NCBI RefSeq assembly: GCF_028128615.1
Contig: NZ_AMDP01000019.1
Span: 124,001 to 188,000, forward strand
DNA: 64,000 nucleotides
Reading direction: 5' to 3'
Source of the DNA: Enterococcus sp. 5H
GTDB taxonomy: Bacteria; Bacillota; Bacilli; Lactobacillales; Enterococcaceae
Below, in pieces: positions 55,776 to 64,000 of the stretch (positions are counted from its first letter, which is position 1; each line of letters starts with the position of its first letter). A program made the translations under genes and the position numbers. Under the pieces are notes generated by a model. That model did not search any database and was not told the DNA's origin. It saw only the letters and a program-made list of their open reading frames with translations.

Positions 55776-56747
55776 ATGTCTAAACATTATTTTGATCCAA
55801 GATTGAAAATCTTTTCTCTTAACTCAAATCGCCCGTTAGCTGAAAAAATTGCTGAAGCTGTCGGTGTAGAGCTAGGAAAATCTTCTGTCACACAATTTAG
55901 TGATGGTGAAATTCAAGTTAATATTGAAGAAAGTATTCGTGGTTCTCACGTTTATATCATCCAGTCAACAAGCAGTCCAGTTAATGATAACTTAATGGAA
56001 CTATTGATTATGATTGATGCGTTAAAACGTGCCAGTGCGAAAACAATTAATGTGGTAATGCCATATTATGGTTATGCACGTCAAGATCGTAAAGCCCGTG
56101 CCCGTGAGCCAATCACAGCGAAACTTGTCGCAAATATGCTTGAAAAAGCAGGAGCAACTAGAATGTTGACATTGGATTTACACGCGGTTCAAATTCAAGG
56201 ATTTTTCGATATTCCAGTGGATCATTTGATGGGTGCCCCATTAATTGCAGATTATTTCCTTGAACGTGATATCAAAGGCGATGATGTTGTTGTCGTATCA
56301 CCTGACCATGGTGGAGTGACTCGTGCCCGTAAATTAGCAGAGTATTTAAAATCACCAATCGCAATTATCGACAAACGTCGTCCAAAAGCGAATGTAGCGG
56401 AAGTAATGAATATTATTGGACATGTAGAAGGCAAAACATGTGTTTTAATCGATGACATGATCGATACAGCAGGAACCATTTCACTTGCAGCGAATGCTTT
56501 GAAAGAAGCTGGTGCAAAAGAAGTTTACGCTTCTTGTACGCATCCAGTTTTATCAGGACCAGCTCTACAACGTATTGAAGATTCTGCAATCAAACGTTTA
56601 GTGGTAACTGATTCAATTTATCTTTCAGATGATCGTAAAATCGAGAAAATCGATGAAGTCAGTGTTGGTGAGTTAATTGGAGATGCAATCAAACGTATCC
56701 ATGAAAATAAACCAGTTAGTCCATTGTTTGAAACAAAACATCGCTAA
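55776..56747 (+). CDS. prs: ribose-phosphate pyrophosphokinase
   Basis: Prs (323-324 residues) makes PRPP from ribose 5-phosphate and ATP for nucleotide, His and Trp synthesis. Signatures are [15 protein letters not shown], the flexible loop [16 protein letters not shown], the PRPP-binding [13 protein letters not shown] (about 220-232) and [20 protein letters not shown] 55776 follows GTGGAGG; an ATG at 55764 lies too close. Prs near glmU and purR fits the Bacillota order glmU-prs, here parted by the surface-protein cluster. Confidence 0.96.
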   Translation: MSKHYFDPRLKIFSLNSNRPLAEKIAEAVGVELGKSSVTQFSDGEIQVNIEESIRGSHVYIIQSTSSPVNDNLMELLIMIDALKRASAKTINVVMPYYGYARQDRKARAREPITAKLVANMLEKAGATRMLTLDLHAVQIQGFFDIPVDHLMGAPLIADYFLERDIKGDDVVVVSPDHGGVTRARKLAEYLKSPIAIIDKRRPKANVAEVMNIIGHVEGKTCVLIDDMIDTAGTISLAANALKEAGAKEVYASCTHPVLSGPALQRIEDSAIKRLVVTDSIYLSDDRKIEKIDEVSVGELIGDAIKRIHENKPVSPLFETKHR

Positions 56748-56769
56748 TTAAGGTAAATAAAAACGAAAT

Positions 56770-56816
56770 AGGCATTATTTTCTGTAGATAACTGTACAGA
56801 AAATAATGCCTATTTT
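56770..56816 (+). terminator. terminator after prs
   Basis: Perfect arms of about 16-17 bases (AGGCATTATTTTCTGTA and its complement) end near 56811 and run into TATTTTTTATTTTTTT. Confidence 0.9.
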
Positions 56817-56938
56817 TTATTTTTTTATAAAAAATAATATAAAACTATTTTATTAGAATAATGATAGTAAATTTTTGAAAAAAAAGCATTATGGACCTAT
56901 TATATAGATAAAGAATGAAATAAGGGAGCGTGAGTCAA

Positions 56939-57526
56939 ATGAGTAACACAACAAAATTTTTAAAGTCTTACCGTTTTTTACAAGTAGTTACAGGTGTAAT
57001 GTACTTTTTTATGGCAATTTTGGCGTTAAAATATACATCTAATACACTCGTAGAATCAATTCAGATTTTTGGGGCATTTTCTGTAGTCAAGGGGATCTTT
57101 GAAATTGTGAATAGAGCGAATATCAAAAAGAGAACGAATCATAACCAATATTCTTCTTTTGCTTTAGGTATCGTTGATATTGTAATCGGAATTATAATGA
57201 TCGTAAATACTTCTTTGGATTTAACAGCTTTAGCAATGCTATTTGGCATCTGGTTTATAGGGGATGCGGTTATTTCATTTTTCATGTTGGATTTGGCTAA
57301 AAAAATATCTGAGATTTACTATTATGTTTCATTGATTATTTATTTAATCGGTGGAGTCATCGGTCTAGTTTTATTGATAGCCGGTGATACAACGGTTGCT
57401 TCGGTTCCGACATTGATTAGTATTTACTTCTTATTATTTGGATTTGTAAAATTAGTTGGTGGTATGCTAAATCGTAGAGATATTCATGTGACAAACCAAA
57501 CTCACAATTTAAAAAAGAGATTATAA
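56939..57526 (+). CDS. HdeD/DUF308-type membrane protein
   Basis: A 195-residue protein with six membrane helices in three pairs, as in the HdeD/DUF308 family, some members of which relate to acid stress. ATG 56939 lies 10 bases after GGGAG; the GTG at 56930 nearly touches that site. It is a single-gene unit between two strong terminators. Function is not known. Confidence 0.75.
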   Translation: MSNTTKFLKSYRFLQVVTGVMYFFMAILALKYTSNTLVESIQIFGAFSVVKGIFEIVNRANIKKRTNHNQYSSFALGIVDIVIGIIMIVNTSLDLTALAMLFGIWFIGDAVISFFMLDLAKKISEIYYYVSLIIYLIGGVIGLVLLIAGDTTVASVPTLISIYFLLFGFVKLVGGMLNRRDIHVTNQTHNLKKRL

Positions 57527-57596
57527 CAAAAGTTTCATAGGCTTTGGTAAATTGTCAAAGAGCTTAACTTCTCTATATTGATTATTCAGATTTTCA

Positions 57597-57635
57597 TTGA
57601 CGTAGCCATAACTCTTTGAGTTATGGCTACGTCAA
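57597..57635. terminator. strong bidirectional hairpin between convergent genes
   Basis: A perfect 18-bp stem (57597-57614 with 57618-57635) has a 3-nt loop. T-rich text follows on the plus side (ATTTGTTATATTTTT). It separates the membrane-protein gene from the convergent PTS operon. Confidence 0.75.
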
Positions 57636-57652
57636 TTTGTTATATTTTTGGA

Positions 57653-58999
57653 TTAATTTTTCTCGATACCCGCTGTCTGTTCTGCATACAATTTCCCATC
57701 GTACATCTTGAAAAATGGATAATAACACACAATTGACACCGCTAAGTTAATAAATGCAATCAACACAGCGCGGAAATCACCGCCAGTTCCTAAAAACGCA
57801 CCGACTCCTACTGGAGAAATCCACGGTATTCCAGTAATTACTTTATTAACTAAGCCAACAGAAGTCGCAAAATAAGCAATTGTCACATTAATCAAAGGGG
57901 TCACAATAAATGGAATAATCAAATACGGATTATAAACAATCGGTGCCCCAAAGATTACAGGTTCATTAATATTAAACAAACCAGGTAAAACGGCAGCTTT
58001 TCCCAAAACCTTAAGTTGGTCTGATTTTGCAGCAAATATCATTAATAAAACCAAACCAAGTGTGCTGCCAGCACCGCCGATAAAAATATACATATTTACA
58101 AAATCACCAGCGAAAATATTTGTTCCACCATCAATATTTTCTGTCAAAGCGACTAATAAAATTGGATTAATAAAACTATTTTTAATCACCGCTGTACCAT
58201 GGACCCCCACAGCCCACAATAAGTGAATCAACAGCATAATCACGATAATGCCTAGCCAAGAACCAGTTAAATCTTTTACAAATTCAAACGGTTTTGACAA
58301 CAACCCATGTAAATCGGTATGAAAAACGGCTAAAATTGTATTAATAAACAACATCACAAACGCAATGAAAATCGCCGGAATTAAAGAAGCGAAAGCTTTA
58401 CTTACACCATCAGGGACACCTTCAGGCATGCGGATGGTAATGTTCTTATTCACACATAGACGATAAATTTGCGTCGCTATCACCGCAGTAATAATCCCGA
58501 TAAAAATTCCCACACCGCCAAATCGTGTAATCCATCCTCCAAGTGCAACACCATTATAAGTAATTGCTGTTTCACTTTCATTTTGGATTAATTGCGCACC
58601 GCCATCAACAATATCCGTTTGAACAATAGTCATCAAAAAGGCAAACAAACCTAAAATTGCGCCCACAAAACTGCTTAATCCGTCATTCTCTTCTTTACGA
58701 TAGATATCCGTTAAGTAGTAGGCTGTAGCTAAACAGTAAAAAATAGCAATAGAGCCAATCGACATAGTCGTTGCAACGCTGTAAATCGGCGCAAATTTTA
58801 AAATTGTATTTTCAAAAAATGGTGCAAGTGGTGGAATGATTTGTGGCAAATTATTAATAATTAGAAAAATTGATCCAACGATCGTAAATGGTACTGTAAT
58901 AATCCCGGCTTGCATAATTGCACGAATAAAACGCAGGTTTGCGACCTTATTTAATGGCGGCATCAATTTTGTTTCTAAAAACATAAATACTGTATTCAT
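57653..58999 (-). CDS. PTS system cellobiose/lichenan-type EIIC permease
   Basis: EIIC of the lactose/cellobiose PTS family (448 residues), which moves a beta-glucoside across the membrane while it is phosphorylated. About ten membrane helices are visible; conserved parts are LWAVGVHGTAVI and LFNINEPVIFGAPIVYNP. No EIIA or EIIB gene lies in this operon, so those subunits must come from elsewhere. GAAGGAG precedes the ATG. It follows the 6-phospho-beta-glucosidase gene by 15 bases. Confidence 0.93.
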   Translation of the reverse strand: MNTVFMFLETKLMPPLNKVANLRFIRAIMQAGIITVPFTIVGSIFLIINNLPQIIPPLAPFFENTILKFAPIYSVATTMSIGSIAIFYCLATAYYLTDIYRKEENDGLSSFVGAILGLFAFLMTIVQTDIVDGGAQLIQNESETAITYNGVALGGWITRFGGVGIFIGIITAVIATQIYRLCVNKNITIRMPEGVPDGVSKAFASLIPAIFIAFVMLFINTILAVFHTDLHGLLSKPFEFVKDLTGSWLGIIVIMLLIHLLWAVGVHGTAVIKNSFINPILLVALTENIDGGTNIFAGDFVNMYIFIGGAGSTLGLVLLMIFAAKSDQLKVLGKAAVLPGLFNINEPVIFGAPIVYNPYLIIPFIVTPLINVTIAYFATSVGLVNKVITGIPWISPVGVGAFLGTGGDFRAVLIAFINLAVSIVCYYPFFKMYDGKLYAEQTAGIEKN

Positions 59000-59014
59000 T
59001 TTTTTCTCCTTCCT

Positions 59015-60475
<1,461 letters not shown>

Positions 60476-60494
60476 GAATTCAATACAATCAAAA

Positions 60495-60586
60495 GAACTG
60501 TTCATGAAAGTTTTTTTATGAACAGTTCGCAAGATAAACTTTAATTCGCAGAAAAACATTGAGCTAAGAAAAAGCGAACGCTTTTA
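60495..60586. promoter_or_regulatory. two inverted repeats upstream of the GH1 gene
   Basis: Perfect 11-bp arms GAACTGTTCAT and its complement at 60495-60505 and 60518-60528 enclose a 12-nt, T-rich spacer. A second palindrome, AAAAGCGAACGCTTTT-like, lies at about 60569-60586. They sit between the regulator gene and its probable target and may be the DeoR-type operator, an RNA antiterminator site or the regulator's terminator. Confidence 0.45.
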
Positions 60587-60597
60587 GTATACCTTTT

Positions 60598-61359
60598 TTA
60601 TTCAGTTAAGACTTCAACGGTGATTGGGTAGTTATTTAGCAAGATAGTTGGGGTGGAATCGGTATATAAAGTATCGAATAGGAACGTTTTATCGATCATA
60701 AAATGACTAACTGATCCTAGGTTGTTTGAGGCTGTATAAGTAAGTTTTGGACCTTTGGTATGCTGCAACATAGTTCGATAGATAAAGGATTCGTTCAGCG
60801 TTTTAGTGGTGACTTCATGAGCATTAATCCCAGCCGCTTCAATGATACAAAGATCAGCTTCGACTTTATTGAATGAATAAATCGCAAAATCACCGACAAG
60901 AGCCTTAGAATTTTTCTCTAATTCACCCCCACAAATGGAAATGACGGCATTAACTGAGGTATGGTTGAGCTGTAATGCCGAATAGTCATTGGTTACTATT
61001 TCTACTTCTAAATGAGCCAAACCGTAGATGATTTCGGTGGAAAAAAGACCTGCTCCAATAAAAATTCTCATCCCGCTGCTTACTAAAGGTTTAATTTTTG
61101 AAATGAAAATAGCTGTTGGAAATGAATAGCTGTTGGTAAATGTAACAGGCACTTGTGTTTGATTATCAAGTAATTTAACGCCACCATAAAAGCGTTCAAT
61201 CATCTTCTTCTTTTCTAAAAATAACAAGTCTCTTCTGATAGTAACAGGAGAAACTTTAAAAAATTCAGCCAAATCAGTCACACTTGCTTGCTCAGTTTCA
61301 TGTAAATATTCGATTAGTTTTTCTCGTCTTTTAAAGACATCGCCTTGGCTAGTTTTCAT
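60598..61359 (-). CDS. DeoR-family transcriptional regulator
   Basis: A 253-residue sugar-operon regulator. An N-terminal helix-turn-helix (about 10-65, ASVTDLAEFFKVSPVTIRRDL) is followed by a DeoR sensor domain with the sugar-phosphate-binding pattern (FIGAGLFST and VTNDYSALQL). It lies directly upstream of the GH1-EIIC operon on the same strand and is its likely regulator. GGAGG precedes the ATG. Confidence 0.9.
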   Translation of the reverse strand: MKTSQGDVFKRREKLIEYLHETEQASVTDLAEFFKVSPVTIRRDLLFLEKKKMIERFYGGVKLLDNQTQVPVTFTNSYSFPTAIFISKIKPLVSSGMRIFIGAGLFSTEIIYGLAHLEVEIVTNDYSALQLNHTSVNAVISICGGELEKNSKALVGDFAIYSFNKVEADLCIIEAAGINAHEVTTKTLNESFIYRTMLQHTKGPKLTYTASNNLGSVSHFMIDKTFLFDTLYTDSTPTILLNNYPITVEVLTE

Positions 61360-61500
61360 CCTTTTCCTCCAATCTTGAGTTAAATTCAGGTATTTTACTC
61401 ATAGTATAGACATGTTTTAATGAAAAGGGCAACTTGTTCAGCTAGTGATTAGATGATATATTTTGTTAAACAATATTGAGAAATAAGGAAGGTCCTTGCT

Positions 61501-63846
61501 ATGGTAAAATCAAATCCTTTTCCGTTTCACTTGTCATTAGCTAAAGTCAGTTATGCTCCGCCCAAAATAAGTGAAGGTTTAACGCTATTTCTTGTGCTGA
61601 GTGGCAGTCTGCAGGTCATAACGGCAAAACAAAAGTATCAATTGCAAACAGACGATTTGTTAGTTATTAATCCCTTGCAGCAATATCAGTTAAAAAGTAC
61701 CGATAAAAATCTATTTTTATCTTTGCGTATTTCTAGAAAACCGTTGATACCAGATCTTAAAGACAATTGGATGCCATATATCGAATGTTCTACAATCGAT
61801 TCTAAGGAAGTAGAAAGTGAAAAACTCCAAGAATTAAGAGAAAATTTAGTTCATCTTATGGCAGCATATTTTAAACAAAATCAGGAAAATGAGCTTGAAG
61901 TCTATCAATATTTATTTACAGTGCTTACTAACTTGGTAAAATCATTTCAAAAAAATATTGTTCCCATGCCTCAAGTTACAGCAGCGTTAACGGATAGTTG
62001 GATGAACGAACTAATAGAACAGATCCAAAATGAATACGATCAGCCACTTTCGTTGGAGGAATTAGCTAAAAGCAGTGGGGTTTCATATTATCACCTTTCC
62101 CGTTCGTTTAAAAAGCAATTGGGGGTTACTTTTACTGAATATTTGAGTCAAATTCGGCTAGTACATGCAACGGAATCTTTGCTCTTAACCAAGCAACCAA
62201 TTATCAAAGTTGCGCTAAACAATGGTTTTTCAAATGCTAAAAACTTTCATCAATTATTCAAAAAGCACTACGGGCTAACACCAGCCAATTATCGTAAGAA
62301 ATACTCATTGGCACAAGAACAAGTAAGCAAATCTATTGAAAAAGCTGACTATCAGGAAATTACAGGGCAAGCAGCGTTGCAAGAATTAGCCAAGTATTTA
62401 GCTGAAAAAGATATCGATGATGAAAATGCTGCAATCCAGCAAAAATTGGAACTTATTTTACCGAATGAATGTCAGCCGCCTTATCATCAAAGTAAAAAGA
62501 TTATCAAAATTGGTCCAGCAAATGAAGGCTTAGCCAATGGTGTACAACGAGAACTTTGTATTTTGCAAAAGGATTTAGCTTTCGACTTGGTACAATTTGA
62601 AGGCTTTTGTGAAGAAACGAACTTTGATCACGATGTTTTGTTAGTCTCAGAGTATATTTTAAATAATCAATGGTTCGATTTTTTAGTCAAAATCCAGTTA
62701 AAACCCATGATTCAATTATTTTTGCCTGAAAATTATCAATCGAAAGAAGAGGCGCAATTATGGTGTGACAAACAACTAAAAATTATTCGCCATTTTCTAA
62801 ACCGCTATGGGATGAAAGAAGTGAATCAATGGTATTTTCAATGGTCGTTACCTAAAGTGAGTAGTAGCTGGAGTGAAGAAAATTATTGGGCTTATCATTA
62901 CTTTTATCGAAGATTAAAACAATTGCTACAAGGCTGCAAACTAGGGCTGATGTCTGTGCGTTCATTAGAAGACAGGGAGTTTCTACAATACCAGCGTTTT
63001 ATTGAGGAACAGAAATCGCAAAATTGTTTACCGGATTTTATTAGTTTTCATGCAGACCCCTATACATCTGACTCTGTGAAAGGGGAGCATGCTGTACGTT
63101 TTAAGGAATACCAACAAGAAATTCTAAGTCGAGTAAACGCTGTGATCCAAACGACTCAAGAAGAATTGCTAGCGGATTGGGAACCAGAATTATTTTTGAC
63201 TGACTGGAATACTTTGGTAGGTGAAGGAAATACATTCTCGGGTACTTTTTTCCGCTCAGCTTTAATTTTAGAATCCATTGTTGAACTTTCGGAAAAAGTT
63301 TCCGGGATTGCTTTTTGGTTGAATATAAAAGTGAAGGAACGCCAGACGCATTTGCGTGAAGACAGTAGTTTATCGGTTTTTTTATACGAAGAATTGCGGC
63401 GGCCACTCTTTTTTTCATTGCGTTTTTTGAATCATTTAAAGGGCGAGCTTGTTGCGTGCGGTGATGGCTACATTTTGACAAGAGATCAAGATCAATTTCA
63501 GCTACTACTTTATAATTCTAGCTACCTTGATCCACTTTATTCTGTAGATACGTTTCAAGTGCAATATCAGACGAAAAAGGTATCTATTCATTTAAAAGAA
63601 TTACCTTGTGGAGACTATTTGATTCGAGAATATGTGCTGGATAAAGATCATGGTGGTATTTATAATGACTGGATCAGAGTTGGTGGACAAGTGGAAATTG
63701 ATTATGAATTGCAAAAATATTTGGAGCAAAAGATTTTACCTAAATTTGAGCTGCAGAAAGAAAGAATTTCAGCTGATGGATATAAGTTAGAAAGTACATT
63801 GACATTGAATGCTTGTAAATTGTATTTGTTTCAACCGTTGTATTAA
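61501..63846 (+). CDS. AraC-family regulator with C-terminal GH39-like domain
   Basis: A 781-residue regulator. A cupin-like N-terminal sugar-sensing region (about 1-90) is followed by a double helix-turn-helix of the AraC type (about 175-280, LSLEELAKSSGVSYYHLSRSFKKQLG and the closing GLTPANYRKKY). A long C-terminal part (about 325-775) resembles GH39 beta-xylosidases. Where those enzymes have the acid/base NEP motif, this protein reads YFQWSLPK, so it probably binds a glycan without cutting it. GGAAGG precedes the ATG. It is divergent from the DeoR gene and may serve the same carbohydrate locus. Confidence 0.82.
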   Translation: MVKSNPFPFHLSLAKVSYAPPKISEGLTLFLVLSGSLQVITAKQKYQLQTDDLLVINPLQQYQLKSTDKNLFLSLRISRKPLIPDLKDNWMPYIECSTIDSKEVESEKLQELRENLVHLMAAYFKQNQENELEVYQYLFTVLTNLVKSFQKNIVPMPQVTAALTDSWMNELIEQIQNEYDQPLSLEELAKSSGVSYYHLSRSFKKQLGVTFTEYLSQIRLVHATESLLLTKQPIIKVALNNGFSNAKNFHQLFKKHYGLTPANYRKKYSLAQEQVSKSIEKADYQEITGQAALQELAKYLAEKDIDDENAAIQQKLELILPNECQPPYHQSKKIIKIGPANEGLANGVQRELCILQKDLAFDLVQFEGFCEETNFDHDVLLVSEYILNNQWFDFLVKIQLKPMIQLFLPENYQSKEEAQLWCDKQLKIIRHFLNRYGMKEVNQWYFQWSLPKVSSSWSEENYWAYHYFYRRLKQLLQGCKLGLMSVRSLEDREFLQYQRFIEEQKSQNCLPDFISFHADPYTSDSVKGEHAVRFKEYQQEILSRVNAVIQTTQEELLADWEPELFLTDWNTLVGEGNTFSGTFFRSALILESIVELSEKVSGIAFWLNIKVKERQTHLREDSSLSVFLYEELRRPLFFSLRFLNHLKGELVACGDGYILTRDQDQFQLLLYNSSYLDPLYSVDTFQVQYQTKKVSIHLKELPCGDYLIREYVLDKDHGGIYNDWIRVGGQVEIDYELQKYLEQKILPKFELQKERISADGYKLESTLTLNACKLYLFQPLY

Positions 63847-63859
63847 AGAAAATAAAAAA

Positions 63860-63898
63860 GTGAGGTGTTGACAGGAATAATTTCTTGCAATACCTCAC
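63860..63898. terminator. terminator between convergent genes
   Basis: GTGAGGTGTTG and CAATACCTCAC form an 11-bp stem with one G-U pair and a long loop. T-rich text follows on the minus strand. Confidence 0.7.
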
Positions 63899-63925
63899 AA
63901 ATTAATTAGAAATTAGATAATTTAT

Positions 63926-64000
63926 CTAGTTTCTTTTTTTAGTAAAAATTAAATAAAAAGCTAAAAGAAGTTGGGTTACACCTATTGTTAATAGAATACT
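63926..64000 (-). CDS. 3' end of a membrane-protein gene (partial)
   Basis: On the minus strand an open frame enters from the window edge and stops at TAG (63928-63926). The last 24 residues are a membrane helix and a basic tail ending TKKRN. The gene converges on the AraC-type gene with a shared hairpin between them. The rest lies outside the window. Confidence 0.55.
   Translation of the reverse strand, partial: SILLTIGVTQLLLAFYLIFTKKRN

Overview
The window looks like a chromosomal segment of an Enterococcus of the E. faecalis type. It is AT-rich, starts are ATG/TTG/GTG with strong GGAGG ribosome binding sites, and it has WxL and DUF916 cell-surface proteins. The gene order is that of Bacillota near the replication origin: radA-yacL-ispD-ispF-gltX-cysE-cysS-mrnC-rlmB-rae1-sigH, then veg-ispE, purR, glmU and prs. 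No rRNA or tRNA gene was seen.

Layout. Positions 1-5500 hold a choloylglycine-hydrolase-family enzyme, a PHP phosphatase on the minus strand, an Mga-type regulator, a long AT-rich spacer and an orphan winged-helix regulator with a degenerate receiver. Positions 5700-11400 carry the minus-strand proline (proB-proA) and serine (serC-serA-DUF1015) operons. Positions 11700-24200 are mostly plus-strand housekeeping: a membrane protein, dut, radA, a PIN-TRAM protein, isoprenoid genes, gltX, a tRNA-Cys T-box with cysE-cysS-mrnC-rlmB-rae1, a sigma factor and veg. Positions 24300-32700 carry ispE, a zinc ABC transporter (adcA, adcC, adcB) and purR. Positions 33000-36600 carry an M20 peptidase, a FusB-like EF-G-binding protein and glmU. 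Positions 36600-51560 are a surface-protein region: LPXTG protein, two WxL proteins, a 943-residue InlB-repeat/WxL-like protein, a DUF916 protein, two type I signal peptidases, a YfhO-like membrane protein and two lipoproteins. Positions 51600-57600 hold a two-module wall-anchored nucleotidase, prs and a small membrane protein. Positions 57600-64000 hold a beta-glucoside PTS operon with its DeoR regulator, an AraC regulator with a GH39-like tail and the end of one more gene.

Most striking region. The zinc transporter operon is split. Between adcC and adcB lies a 3.46-kb island (about 27363-30822) bounded by a 25-bp direct repeat (24/25 identical) made of the first codons of adcB. It holds a complete type VII secretion substrate module: a WXG100-like protein, a DUF1310 membrane protein, a lipase with its helical targeting region at the C-terminus (TslA-like), a DUF3958-like coiled-coil protein and a small helical protein. 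It ends with the last 59 codons of a tyrosine recombinase. Just inside the right repeat is a promoter with a Zur-like operator that closely resembles the adcA promoter, so adcB appears to have regained zinc control and a new TTG start after the insertion. No T7SS membrane core is in the window.

Other points: five perfect DnaA boxes (plus two one-mismatch boxes) in 918 bp at 1044-1961; two copies of a modular intergenic repeat; a signal peptidase paralogue with Arg in place of the catalytic Lys; a fragment of a lost WxL gene; and several leader hairpins that suggest RNA-level control.
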